Source: Prevotella corporis DSM 18810 = JCM 8529
GTDB lineage: Bacteria > Bacteroidota > Bacteroidia > Bacteroidales > Bacteroidaceae
Assembly: GCF_000430525.1 (NCBI RefSeq)
Contig: NZ_AUME01000002.1
Coordinates: forward strand, 124,001 to 188,000
Reading direction: 5' to 3'
Length of the DNA stretch: 64,000 nt
Part shown: positions 8,584-17,287 of the stretch, piece after piece
How the letters are laid out: each line of letters begins with the position of its first letter
Position numbering within the stretch: position 1 is the first letter of the stretch
Notes under the pieces: generated by a model
What the model saw: the letters and a program-made list of their open reading frames with translations, nothing else
What the model was told of the DNA's origin: nothing
The model's database searches: none
Position numbers and translations under genes: made by a program

Positions 8584-9048
8584 CTATGCATCTCCAGCCA
8601 CCGCCTGCTCAATATGGAATGTGAGTTTTCTGCGTAATTTGCCTCTCATGATGTACAATATGGCGTAATACGGTATCAGTGAGGCAAGGCTTAATAGAGC
8701 CGCAAAAGGCTCATTGGCAGTGAGTTTCATGCTAATGAACAGTGTGGCGGTGAGGATTAAGAAAGGTATTCCAAAGCCAAGGAATACAGCTTTCATACCC
8801 GTGGCTTGCGATTCTACGAGTATTACTCCGTCGCCGACCTTGAATTGTTGTTGTTTAGGTACGTTGTAAACGTCGATTATCTTCTCTTTGCTTTCTGATG
8901 CGCTACAATGTGCAGACGCACTGCAAGTCTCACATGCTGATGTTTGTGCGATTCGAACCTTGACATGGTTGGATTCAATCGACTGAATGACTCCAAAATG
9001 TTTTATCTTGCTGTCCATTTGTTTTTGCATTAAACCCCCATTTTGCAA
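8584..9048 (-). CDS. RseC/MucC-family protein (SoxR-reducing system type)
   Basis: A 154-residue protein with an N-terminal Cys-rich soluble part (QTSACETCSASAHCSAS) and two transmembrane helices around residues 85-105 and 112-130. This is the RseC/MucC layout often found at the head of Bacteroidota rnf operons. A role in Rnf assembly or redox tuning is inferred from family and context. The promoter at 9066-9096 leaves a leader of about 11 bases to the first ATG. Later in-frame ATGs at 9030 and 9018 (the latter gives MDSKIKHFGVIQSI, the usual family start) are plausible alternatives. Confidence 0.85.
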   Translation of the reverse strand: MQNGGLMQKQMDSKIKHFGVIQSIESNHVKVRIAQTSACETCSASAHCSASESKEKIIDVYNVPKQQQFKVGDGVILVESQATGMKAVFLGFGIPFLILTATLFISMKLTANEPFAALLSLASLIPYYAILYIMRGKLRRKLTFHIEQAVAGDA

Positions 9049-9065
9049 TGTAGAGTTTACAATTG

Positions 9066-9096
9066 CAAATTTAGCACTATATTTTTATATACCAAA
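9066..9096 (-). promoter_or_regulatory. Promoter of the rseC-rnfBCDGEA operon
   Basis: On the minus strand a TTTG (-33, at 9093-9096) is followed by a 19-bp spacer and TAAATTTG (-7, at 9066-9073). This matches the Bacteroidota housekeeping consensus TTTG-N19-TAnnTTTG exactly. Transcription would begin about 9059, just upstream of the RseC-like start. Confidence 0.8.
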
Positions 9097-9193
9097 TATT
9101 TATCCGACTTTTTTTTAATTAAGTCACATTATCTAAGCGTTAATTAACTCTCATTCTCCGAAAATGAGCCTATACATTATATATAAATAGAAG

Positions 9194-9219
9194 TCTCGTT
9201 GCCGTAACAAGCAACGAGA
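9194..9219. terminator. Perfect hairpin downstream of the ybjQ-like gene
   Basis: TCTCGTTGC (9194-9202) and GCAACGAGA (9211-9219) form a 9-bp perfect stem with an 8-nt loop. No clear T-run follows on either strand, so it may be a weak terminator for the ybjQ-like gene or an mRNA-end stem. The rest of the gap 9049-9339 is AT-rich and holds the rnf promoter. Confidence 0.5.
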
Positions 9220-9339
9220 TTGCCTTGTTGGATGGAATATTCTCCCAAAGTGAAGCTGTTAGATCACGAAAATCAACGTTCCGTTTGTTGTATTCCCTGA
9301 ATTGAATCCAATACAACTGCGACAAAAAAGTGAAATGTT

Positions 9340-9657
9340 TCAGATGACGACTGCCGTACCTGAACAAGAGACCATGAGCATGGAGTTTCCACTCCCAATT
9401 GTCTCATAATCAATGTCGATTCCCACAATAGCGTTGGCGCCAAGAGCCTGTGCCCGTTCCATCATCTCTCGGATTGACGTGTCTTTTGCCTCTCTCAAAA
9501 CCTTCTCATACGATTGGCTTCGTCCGCCCACTATATCACGGATTCCTGCCAGGAAGTCTTTGATGAAGTTGGCACCGATAATGGTTTCGCCTGTTACAAT
9601 GCCCTTATACTCAATGATTTTGTGCCCTTCGATGGTGGGTGTTGTTGAAATAATCAT
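9340..9657 (-). CDS. YbjQ/UPF0145 family protein
   Basis: A 105-residue protein matching the YbjQ (UPF0145, heavy-metal-binding-like) family over its whole length. It begins [19 protein letters not shown] and includes [19 protein letters not shown] and [15 protein letters not shown], all family hallmarks. The fold is a small alpha/beta protein that forms pentamers; the physiological role is not established. It stands alone, with a long repeat-containing gap upstream and a perfect hairpin downstream. Confidence 0.9.
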   Translation of the reverse strand: MIISTTPTIEGHKIIEYKGIVTGETIIGANFIKDFLAGIRDIVGGRSQSYEKVLREAKDTSIREMMERAQALGANAIVGIDIDYETIGSGNSMLMVSCSGTAVVI

Positions 9658-9963
9658 AATTTTGGTAATTTAATTGTTATTGAATCTGTTGATTTTTCTG
9701 TTGCTAAACGATTTACTACTAACGAATAAATGATTTATAAATTGTATTCATCTTAGCGATATTCAAACTTTTTGTTATTCATTTTCTTGGGTAAATCAAT
9801 CTAATGATTCATAATATATAAAAATATTTTTATCAGTGAATTATCTTACATGTTTTATAAAATAACTTATTTTATATTATAATATAAATTAAATTATATG
9901 AGTATTGAATGTTTTCCTCATCATTTCATAGTTTTCAAGCCAAATCGTTCATTATAGTGAAAA

Positions 9964-10068
9964 AGATTTTATTTGATTGTTGAGCAGATTGTTTGCCGTT
10001 GGCTCGAAGGCGTAGCGGGCTACGTCGAGAACGAACGACAGACAAGCTGCCAACAAGCAAATGAAAGA
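9964..10068 (-). repeat. Dispersed ~105-bp element, copy B2
   Basis: Read on the minus strand this is the same element as 14100-14202 and 680-792. It carries CTCGACGTAG and CTACGCCTTCGAG around a short loop, so two nested stems (CTCG/CGAG and CGTAG/CTACG), with GTTGGC and GCCAAC outside them. Relative to copy B3, changes in the stems keep pairing through G-U pairs. This hints at selection on structure, or at recent spread of a folded element. Confidence 0.7.
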
Positions 10069-10333
10069 TTATAGGAAGCATTAAAATCAATAATCAATAG
10101 AGTAAATGCGGTCTAATGAACCGTTTTGGTTCAATGCCATTTGTTCGTTGATTTCATTGTTATGGATTAGCCATTGCATTTCTGTTGCTAACCTTTGCAC
10201 GCTGATTTGTAAAATATTATTCCCTAAATTTAACATTCTGGCACTCCTTGTTCTATGTTTTCCAACTTCAACATTCAACGTTTTTACGTCTGTTTTTTAC
10301 GTTTTTTTTATTGAAAGTTGAGGATAATTTTTT

Positions 10334-10397
10334 AATAGCTGACCTTTCGCACGATGATTGTTGACCTTTCGTCTTGCCATAGGTCACCTTTTGCAAT
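10334..10397. repeat. 22-bp-period palindromic array 2 (3 units)
   Basis: Cores AGCTGACC (10337-10344), TGTTGACC (10359-10366) and AGGTCACC (10381-10388) are spaced exactly 22 and 22 bp. Each is followed by a CTTTCGC or CTTTTGC right arm. The array lies between the 5' side of the ybjQ-like gene and the 3' end of the interrupted acyltransferase gene. Confidence 0.8.
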
Positions 10398-10577
10398 TAG
10401 AAAGCTTAAGCTATGATGAGTAATAATGGGGTTTTATTTTATTTTTTTCGAATATTATTTTTATAAAACTTTGGAAAACAATAGGTTATGGATAAACTAA
10501 AAATTTGCGTATTTCGAATCAAATTAAGGGTTGGTTCAGAATAGGTCAGTTATTTGGAGGTGTTTGTAAAGATTTTT

Positions 10578-11558
10578 CTAATTAATTTTCCGTGCAGTTG
10601 GTTTTCTACCAGTGATGAAAGGAATATAACGATAAATCAACCATGTGACAATCGAGGCGAAAAAGCATACCAAAAGAAAGGCGATGACTACTCTGTGATA
10701 TTGGCCTTGATAGGGTAAATTTGCTTTCTGAAGGGCTTTTGCCACTAAAAGTGGTATTCCCCCACTCATAAAGTAATAAACGATGCTGTGCGCTCAAATC
10801 CACTCTATTGGACGATTGGTGGGAAGTTGTTTGGCAAGACTCACCAAAAACAAAGTAGCGATGATGGAATCGATGATGAAAGTCGCCCAGTTGTTGACCG
10901 CAATGGGTTCGATGAGTAGATTTATGCCATGCTTATATTCATATACTTTTATTATTACTAATAGAATGAATAAGAATGAAATAGATGATGGTGTGTTGAA
11001 ACGGTTGAAAACTTTTTCGTACTGATGGTACAAGTAACCTGAATAGAGGATTGGGAGTGCAAAGCAAGCATTTTCAAGTTGCCAATAAGTGTCGGTATAA
11101 CTGGGTAAAAGTGTGCAGATGATAAGACTCGTTATTGCGACAGTGGATAAAATCCATGTTTTAGATTTGGTTATCCACAGTAGAATGGCAAACACAATTT
11201 CTGAAACGGCAAGAGCAGCAACAAACCACGATGCTTCGCCTGTAACAATGGTCATCAACGTGTCACTGATATTGTGGCCATGAACCAATGCTTTTGGAAC
11301 TGCAATGACCGTAGTGAAGATAAAATAGGGCATAATGATGCTCTGTCCTACCGACTTGAGTTTCCGTTGCAGCGAAAAAGCTTCATTCTTGAAGAAAAGA
11401 TAGCCCGAAAGGAAAAAGAAAACTACAAGTGCATTGACAACATAGAAATTGTAGTCAATGATGTTTCCTCCCGTATAATATAGTTCTGTGTGGTCGAGCA
11501 GTATTGCCAGCATACAGATTCCACGAAGAAGGTCAATCCATGTTTTCCTTTCAAGCAT
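10578..11558 (-). pseudogene. Acyltransferase family 3 membrane protein, split by in-frame TGA
   Basis: The first 254 codons (11558-10797) encode an acyltransferase-3 type protein. It starts RKTWIDLLRGICMLAILLDH, with the catalytic-type His in the first helix, and has about eight further hydrophobic helices. The frame then meets TGA at 10794-10796 after RPIEWI and continues with no shift as AHSIVYYFMSGGIPLL and 55 more residues to a proper stop at 10578. Family members commonly read IEWIG at this point, so one GGA to TGA change would explain it. Intact length would be 326 residues. The neighbours suggest envelope glycan modification. A sequencing error is possible. Confidence 0.75.
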
Positions 11559-11617
11559 AGTGTTGCAAAGATATAAATAAATTAGATGATTCCTATTCTC
11601 TATTTACGATAATTTGT

Positions 11618-11625
11618 TATCTTTG
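11618..11625 (+). promoter_or_regulatory. -7 element of the GtrB-like/GT-C pair
   Basis: TATCTTTG matches TAnnTTTG and lies 18 bp before the glycosyltransferase start at 11644. No TTTG was found at the -33 distance, so only the -7 half is clear. Confidence 0.55.
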
Positions 11626-11643
11626 TAGAAACATTTCATAATC

Positions 11644-12594
11644 ATGAACATATCTACGGGAAAGCTAGCCGTTGTACTGCCTTGCTTCAATGAGGAAGCA
11701 GTTTTGCCTGAGACAATATCACGACTTGAGAAACTCATGGATGAGCGTCTGCAAGACATTCTAATCGACGATTATATACTGTTGTTTGTCGATGATGGGT
11801 CATCAGACAGCACTTGGAAGATAATTGAGGAAGCACATTCAAAGGACTCGCATGTGAAAGGGTTGAAACTTGCTTGCAATGTGGGCCATCAAAACGCATT
11901 GATGGCTGGATTGGAGCATGCAAAGAGTATGGCCGATATGATTGTTTCGATAGATTGCGACTTGCAAGACGACATCGAGGTGATTCCAGAGATGGTGAAG
12001 AAGTATAGCGAAGGTTTCGACATTGTCTTTGGTGTGAGGAGTTCTCGCAAGGTGGATAGTTGGTTTAAACGCACCAGTGCATTGGCCTTCTACAAGCTAA
12101 TGGGTGCGTTGGGTGTAAGAACGATTTACAATCACGCTGATTTCAGACTTTTGAGTCGTCGGGCTGTTGAACACCTGTGTACGTTCCGTGAGCGAAACCT
12201 TTTTCTTCGTGGCATGGTTCCCCTTATAGGCTATGCTTCGACAAGTGTTTATTACAATCGTCAGAGGCGTGTTGCTGGCACAACGAAGTATCCTTTCAGA
12301 AAGATGATGAACTTTGCCATTGATGGCATCACATCGTTTAGTGTCAAACCTGTTCGCCTTGTCATGACAATGGGCATACTATTCATCACCGTTGCTTTTA
12401 TCATTCTTCTTTATGCAATCATTGCTTATTGGACTGGCAATGTTGTTCCGGGTTGGACTTCATTGATACTTTCTGTATGGTTTGTTGGAGGTTGCATATT
12501 GATGGGACTGGGAATTATTGGCGAATACGTTGGGAAAATTTACATCGAAGTGAAAGACCGGCCACGTTTCAACATCGAAAAAGTGATAGATTAA
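11644..12594 (+). CDS. GtrB/DPM1-like family 2 glycosyltransferase
   Basis: A 316-residue protein with a cytosolic GT-A domain and two C-terminal transmembrane helices (about residues 237-262 and 275-298). Seen are VVLPCFNEE at the start, FVDDGSSDST (metal/nucleotide-binding DxD-type region), SIDCDLQDD (the DxD equivalent) and the membrane-proximal TTKYPFRKM. The family transfers a sugar from a nucleotide-sugar to undecaprenyl phosphate. It is followed after one base by a GT-C-like membrane protein that could use the lipid-linked sugar. The sugar cannot be told from sequence. Confidence 0.88.
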   Translation: MNISTGKLAVVLPCFNEEAVLPETISRLEKLMDERLQDILIDDYILLFVDDGSSDSTWKIIEEAHSKDSHVKGLKLACNVGHQNALMAGLEHAKSMADMIVSIDCDLQDDIEVIPEMVKKYSEGFDIVFGVRSSRKVDSWFKRTSALAFYKLMGALGVRTIYNHADFRLLSRRAVEHLCTFRERNLFLRGMVPLIGYASTSVYYNRQRRVAGTTKYPFRKMMNFAIDGITSFSVKPVRLVMTMGILFITVAFIILLYAIIAYWTGNVVPGWTSLILSVWFVGGCILMGLGIIGEYVGKIYIEVKDRPRFNIEKVID

Positions 12595-12595
12595 T

Positions 12596-14062
12596 ATGGC
12601 TTCAATAAAACGAAATATACTTATTTTTGGCTTTCTAAGTCTTCTTGCTTTCTTGTCACAGATGGTTTTCGCCTTTACCACATCGTTTCTCTACGATATG
12701 GTAATGAATTTCGATCAGGGAATCTTTGAGATTATTGGGCGCGACTGGGCAGAAGGACATCTACCTTATATAGAAACTTGGGACAGCAAAGGTCCTATTA
12801 TATTCTTTTTTAATATGTTGGGCTACTTAATGGGTGGTAGAACGGCCATTTTTTGGATTGAAGTGGTCAACCTTTCGCTCTGCCTGATAGTTATTTATCT
12901 ATTCGCTGTCAAGCATTTATCGTCTGTTTTCTCGCTTGTCGCCACCGTATTCGTTCTCTTTGCTTATATTACGGTGTGCAGTGGTGGCAATCAGGTGAGC
13001 GATTACAGCTTGTTGCCAGCCATTGGGTCGATGGTTGTTTTTTATCAATGGACCCATCGGTTGCAGACGAGGCGACAGATATTCCATCCTTGGCAATATG
13101 CGCTTATCTATGGGATATTCTTTGCTGCCAGTCTGCTTTCCCGACTTACCAATGCTGCAGCACTCTGCTTGATGATTCTGATTGTTTTTGTTTATCTTGT
13201 TCGGCATCATCTTTGGCATAATCTGCTTGAAAACACCATTGGTTTTGTGGTAGGCTTTGCTCTTTTGTTCGTTCCTTTTGCCTTATATTTTGGTCTGCAT
13301 GGAGCTTTTGCCGAAATGTGGTATGCTATGTTGGAGTATAATGTGGAATATGCTTTGGTGTCTAATCCCGAAAAGGTGGTTCAGAGCAGTTCAAACCTTG
13401 TTTATTCCCTACTCTATTTTTCGCCAGTCATTGTACTTCTGTTCGTCAATATTTTGAATTTGTTGTTCAATCCCCGACGAAGGAAGTTGAATATGCTTTG
13501 GGCACTCGTGGCAATTGCAGTGCTATTGTGGCTCTACAAGTCGTATGCAAATGCTAATTATGGTATTATTTTTTCGCCTTTTGTTGTGGTTGCAGCTTTG
13601 GAAATGCGACAAATAACAGAAGTAAAGCCTAAGTTCAGACTTGTCGGGGTTGTTCTCTTTGGATTCATTTTGCTTGGTTTTGTCAACCATGTGAGAGTCT
13701 TTCGCTCTTATACTCATGAGGTTCCTACCTACAGACAGATAATGAAGGGACTTGAAAATAAGGTCGGTGCTTCTTTTGTGGCTTATAATTGCGAACCGGA
13801 CATCTATCTTTCGCTGGGTATTAAGCCGTATTATCGTTTCTTCGTTTGTCAAGATTGGGCAATAAAGAATGGTGCTTCGCTATTGCAGAAAGTAAGAGAA
13901 ACTTATACAAAAGGCAACGCAGAATGGATTCTTGTGCAAGATTTTGAAACAAGTAAGGTAAGGGATATTCTCGAAAAACGTTATCTTCCGTATCGCAGAG
14001 ACAAAGCAAATAACTTGCTGCTTCTTAGATTAAATCCAAAGCGGTTGTCAAATCACAATTGA
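12596..14062 (+). CDS. Multi-spanning GT-C-like glycosyltransferase (PMT/ArnT type), putative
   Basis: A 488-residue protein with about ten hydrophobic helices and a soluble C-terminal 90 residues. Near residue 30-65 a loop reads FDQGIFEIIGRDWAEGHLPYIETWDSKGP. The acidic residues after the first helix and the PYxxxWDxKGP pattern are typical of GT-C enzymes that use polyprenyl-phosphate sugars. It starts one base after the GtrB-like gene stop, so translation is probably coupled. I infer that the pair builds and then transfers a lipid-linked sugar at the periplasmic face. The acceptor is unknown. Confidence 0.7.
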   Translation: MASIKRNILIFGFLSLLAFLSQMVFAFTTSFLYDMVMNFDQGIFEIIGRDWAEGHLPYIETWDSKGPIIFFFNMLGYLMGGRTAIFWIEVVNLSLCLIVIYLFAVKHLSSVFSLVATVFVLFAYITVCSGGNQVSDYSLLPAIGSMVVFYQWTHRLQTRRQIFHPWQYALIYGIFFAASLLSRLTNAAALCLMILIVFVYLVRHHLWHNLLENTIGFVVGFALLFVPFALYFGLHGAFAEMWYAMLEYNVEYALVSNPEKVVQSSSNLVYSLLYFSPVIVLLFVNILNLLFNPRRRKLNMLWALVAIAVLLWLYKSYANANYGIIFSPFVVVAALEMRQITEVKPKFRLVGVVLFGFILLGFVNHVRVFRSYTHEVPTYRQIMKGLENKVGASFVAYNCEPDIYLSLGIKPYYRFFVCQDWAIKNGASLLQKVRETYTKGNAEWILVQDFETSKVRDILEKRYLPYRRDKANNLLLLRLNPKRLSNHN

Positions 14063-14099
14063 ACTATGCAGTATTGAGATGATTAGCTTCGGTCATTTT

Positions 14100-14202
14100 T
14101 CATCTGCTTGTTAGCATCTTGTCTGTTGTTCGTTCTCGCCGTAGCTCGCTATGCCTTTGAGCCAACGTCAAACAATCTGCTCAACAACCAAATAAAATCT
14201 GT
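14100..14202 (+). repeat. Dispersed ~105-bp element, copy B3
   Basis: Closely matches the reverse complement of 9964-10068 across CATCTGCTTGTTAGCATCTT, GTCTGTTGTTCGTTCTCG, the central CGTAGCTCGCTATG stem, GAGCCAACG and the right end CTCAACAACCAAATAAAATC. It lies between the ends of the GT-C-like gene and porZ. The remaining bases of the gap hold only the porZ terminator. Confidence 0.75.
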
Positions 14203-14248
14203 TCAGGCTTTATCGCTCGGTTTGGGTTAAGACAAACGAAACAAAACC

Positions 14249-14285
14249 AAACGGCTGCCGTCTCAACAAGAAACAACAGCCGTTT
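14249..14285 (-). terminator. Terminator of the porZ gene
   Basis: AAACGGCTG (14249-14257) and CAGCCGTTT (14277-14285) form a 9-bp stem. On the minus strand it is followed by a T-rich run (TTTGGTTTTGTTTCG), as expected for a terminator of the gene ending at 14310. Confidence 0.65.
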
Positions 14286-14309
14286 GCTGAATGATGGTGA
14301 TTCTATTGG

Positions 14310-16337
14310 TCAGTTGACGATGGCTATTTTGCATACTGTTCCGTTGTCGCCGTTTTGATCGGCCGTCTGCACCATGTAAACTCCCGATGCCACACGCTTT
14401 CCATTCCTATCGTTTCCGTTCCATACGAACGTGCCTCCGTTGCTTGTTCCTTCTGCCACGAGTACGCCGTTGGTGGTCACTATCTTAACGTCGGTATTAT
14501 AAGTGAGTCCTACGATTGTGATAGGGCCTGTGTAACCAGGACGGACGGGGTTGGGATAAGCGTAGGTGACCTCCGTGTCCATCTTCTCAACGGTCTGCGT
14601 CGCATCGCTCATGTAGGAGCAAAGGCCTTTGTCTGTTCCGAAAAACACCTCTCCTGTCTTATCGTTGATGGCTATACTCTCAATGTTGTCGGACAGGAGC
14701 TTGCTGTTCGAGCTGAGAAAGTGGTGTACCTGCGTCATGTTGTCGGCGCTAATGAGATAGACTCCGTTGTTCGCCGTTCCGAACCACTTACGTCCGCCAC
14801 TGTCAATCGCCATGCAAGTGATATTGACTCCTGAAAGAAGGTAGTCTGCAAGGTTGGTTCCGTCGTTGCGAGGCACTTTTACCTGTTCGAAAACCGTCTC
14901 GTCAGGATTGTTCATTTGCGACCGCTTGAGCACTAATGGGCCGACATTCGTGCCCACCCATATATCTTTGTTCAAGTCCTCGGTTAGGCAAGTCACCACT
15001 GTTACTGCCACAGTGCTGCCATCTTGGTTGATGAATTTTGTGTAGGAGTTGAGCTCTCCCGTAGCTGTTTCATAGCAGAACAGTCCAGGAAACAGAAAGT
15101 GTTTGTTGCAAAACCATAGCAGTCCCTTGCTGTCGAACATGGCATGGCTCATTACCGACAGACCCACGCCATCCTGTGTCAAGGTGTTTTGGTGATGGGT
15201 CGTCATTGTTCCATCTGGTTTAAGTTCGAGAATCGACTGCGATTTGGTCTGACTATTGAGTATCCACAGACTGCCTTTGTTGTCGAAGGCCAAGCCATGA
15301 ACCAGCACATAGTTGTTGTCGAGTTCTTTTCCGTCATCAACAGCGGGTTGGAGCGGGCTGTTGTCTTTATTATAGTAGGCCTTCATACGTCCGTTGAGAA
15401 ACTCATAAAGTCCTGTTTTACCACTAGCGAACACGTGGTCAGGGTTCTTTGGGTCGATGGCCAGGCAGTTCATGTCGGTATATCTGTAGCCAGTGATGTT
15501 TGAAAGGTCGTCTTGGAAAATCGTCCATTCATCGTTGTTGAGCACTTGGATGGTTCCGGGCTGTTCCATTGCCACCCTACCCGATTCGAAGGCGCCCCCT
15601 GACGAATAGAGTCGGTTGTTCTTGAACTGCATGAAGAAGAAGCGATTGTATTTCGGACCTCCGGGATTGAGTGTCCTTGCCTTTGCCATCAGGTCTGGAT
15701 CAGCAGCTTTGGTCTGCTGGACGTAATCCCCCACCCTCGTCCAGTTCTTCTTGTCGAGCAGATTGCTGGCCTGTGAGCCTTTGTAAAGTCCGCTTTGGCT
15801 GCTGGCTGCATAGATGTTGTCTCCCTCAATATAGGTGTAGTTGACATTGAAGCCAAGGTTATATGTGTCGCTTACTTCGGCATTGGCTACATTGAGTTTG
15901 AGAATCCCGAAACCGGTGGAGATGTAACAGAAATTACCGTTCATATAGAGGTCGTTGATGGCTTTGTTCTCGGTCATCGACTTGTTGTAATAATCTGCTA
16001 TATTCGTAATATTCCCCTTCTCGTCCATCAAGTCGATGTTGTAGTTGGAATAGGCTATCACGAGCCGTTTCGCCACTTTGTTCCAACCGATGAAGCCGAT
16101 ATTATTGTCGCTCAGTCCGTTTATCTTGTCGAATGTCTGAATGCTGTTGTCGTTCTCGTTGTAGGAATAGAGATCGTTGGATGCGAGGATATAGATTCGG
16201 TTGCCCCCTTTCTCGGCCCATGTTATATCGTGATAGGCCAAATAAGCCTTCCAAGTGCCTACCCCACCTGCCTGAACTTGTTGTTGAAGAAAAGCCAACA
16301 CGCAGGCGAATGCCAAAAGATAGAGTCTTTTTATCAT
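14310..16337 (-). CDS. porZ: PorZ-like type IX secretion beta-propeller protein
   Basis: A 675-residue protein with a signal peptide (residues 1-23, ending QQQVQA), then about 560 residues of propeller repeats of the two-component-regulator type (blades such as IYILASNDLYSYNENDNSI and INGLSDNNIGF). A C-terminal Ig-like sorting-type domain begins AYPNPVRPGYTGPITI and ends ASGVYMVQTADQ and CKIAIVN. The N-terminal GTWKAYLAYHDI segment and overall layout match PorZ, the surface component of the T9SS attachment complex that delivers anionic LPS in Porphyromonas. It is slightly shorter than the Porphyromonas protein. It is coupled to an upstream glycosyltransferase gene. Confidence 0.85.
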   Translation of the reverse strand: MIKRLYLLAFACVLAFLQQQVQAGGVGTWKAYLAYHDITWAEKGGNRIYILASNDLYSYNENDNSIQTFDKINGLSDNNIGFIGWNKVAKRLVIAYSNYNIDLMDEKGNITNIADYYNKSMTENKAINDLYMNGNFCYISTGFGILKLNVANAEVSDTYNLGFNVNYTYIEGDNIYAASSQSGLYKGSQASNLLDKKNWTRVGDYVQQTKAADPDLMAKARTLNPGGPKYNRFFFMQFKNNRLYSSGGAFESGRVAMEQPGTIQVLNNDEWTIFQDDLSNITGYRYTDMNCLAIDPKNPDHVFASGKTGLYEFLNGRMKAYYNKDNSPLQPAVDDGKELDNNYVLVHGLAFDNKGSLWILNSQTKSQSILELKPDGTMTTHHQNTLTQDGVGLSVMSHAMFDSKGLLWFCNKHFLFPGLFCYETATGELNSYTKFINQDGSTVAVTVVTCLTEDLNKDIWVGTNVGPLVLKRSQMNNPDETVFEQVKVPRNDGTNLADYLLSGVNITCMAIDSGGRKWFGTANNGVYLISADNMTQVHHFLSSNSKLLSDNIESIAINDKTGEVFFGTDKGLCSYMSDATQTVEKMDTEVTYAYPNPVRPGYTGPITIVGLTYNTDVKIVTTNGVLVAEGTSNGGTFVWNGNDRNGKRVASGVYMVQTADQNGDNGTVCKIAIVN

Positions 16338-16340
16338 GAT

Positions 16341-17225
16341 TTACTTGATTGGTAGTGTACAATAGTACATGAGTTTATAGATATTAAACAGAAAAACGCT
16401 TGGATTATTGCTTTGGAGCTGCCGTTTGATGGGCTTGTTGGTGAGTTTGTAAAGGAAGGAAACTGCCCCCGCACAATGGAGTCTGTTAATTTTCTCAGCC
16501 ATAGCAAGTAGTTTTGAATAGCCGTTCAGCTCGCTTTTGAAATGATAAAGTGTGCGCAAGGACTCTTCAGTTTTGGCGATAAAGACGTCGTTTGGCTCAA
16601 AAGAATCAAACAATACCGCATTGTCGATGTGGCGAACCTTCAGTTTCTTCCGTTGGAAATCTTTGCCTAATAGCACATCCTCATAGCCATATCTCTTGAA
16701 ATTCGTGTTATAGGGATGTTCTCCTGTCAGCGTTTTGTGAACCATGAAGTTGGTACTCAAATGCTGATAGGGTCGTTTGGCGCGGTTGATGGCATTGATT
16801 TGCTCCTCGCTTGCTCGTTCGTAGCGGTAGCGGAGGTTGCTTTTCCATACATTTTCATCTCCTCCGATTTTCAATCCGCCCACAATGACATCGCCGTCGG
16901 TCGCCAGATAGTTGCGGATGAATTGCGGATTGTCCAGCGAAAGGTCTCCATCGATGAACAGGAGCCATTCTTTCGATGCTTCGTTGACCAGGAAGTTGCG
17001 GATGGCAGAACGTCCAACGTTAACGTTTCTGACGATATAGCGGACGCCCTCCAAAGCTTCTATCGCACGGTTGGTGACAATGCAGCTTTTGTCGGTCGAG
17101 GCATCATCGGCTACAAGAATCTCGAAGTCAATCCCAGCAGCCACACATTGCGCCTGCAACGCTCTGACAAGTGCCACGCAAGTGCAGTTGTAAGTGGGTA
17201 AAAGTATGGATATTGACTTCTGCAT
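16341..17225 (-). CDS. Family 2 glycosyltransferase
   Basis: A 294-residue soluble GT-A protein. The N-terminal SILLPTYNC, EILVADDASTDKS and the DxD-type LLFIDGDLSLDN (residues about 88-100) are the sugar-nucleotide and metal-binding motifs, and YGYEDVLLGKDF contains the expected ED acid motif. No membrane helix is visible. Only 3 bp separate its stop from the porZ start, so the two are coupled. The link of a glycosyltransferase to porZ suggests an envelope polysaccharide role, but the product is not determinable. Confidence 0.88.
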   Translation of the reverse strand: MQKSISILLPTYNCTCVALVRALQAQCVAAGIDFEILVADDASTDKSCIVTNRAIEALEGVRYIVRNVNVGRSAIRNFLVNEASKEWLLFIDGDLSLDNPQFIRNYLATDGDVIVGGLKIGGDENVWKSNLRYRYERASEEQINAINRAKRPYQHLSTNFMVHKTLTGEHPYNTNFKRYGYEDVLLGKDFQRKKLKVRHIDNAVLFDSFEPNDVFIAKTEESLRTLYHFKSELNGYSKLLAMAEKINRLHCAGAVSFLYKLTNKPIKRQLQSNNPSVFLFNIYKLMYYCTLPIK

Positions 17226-17287
17226 ATTGTCGTATGATTTTATGAGCGATGAGCGGTTTGTGTAAAATAAATTTACTATCGTGTTCC

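Larger units (their letters stand above)
9658..10577. other. 920-bp intergenic region with AT island and two repeat types
   Basis: Most of this stretch is noncoding. It contains a very AT-rich island (about 9820-9900) with an 18-bp perfect palindrome at 9871-9888 (TTTATATTATAATATAAA), dispersed element B2 (9964-10068) and 22-bp array 2 (10334-10397). Two short opposed ORFs around 10087-10321 overlap each other almost completely, have no family resemblance and no start signal, and are not called. Confidence 0.6.

Noticed and set aside
9170..9367. 65-codon minus-strand ORF overlapping the ybjQ-like gene end
   Set aside because: Overlaps the ybjQ-like gene and crosses a perfect hairpin; sequence looks random.
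10087..10321. Two opposed short ORFs between array 2 and element B2
   Set aside because: They overlap each other and show no conserved motifs; the region is repeat-rich noncoding DNA.
10794..10796. TGA read as Gly (alternative code)
   Set aside because: Several clearly intact genes (rnfB, mutS, coaD) end in TGA, so the standard code applies.
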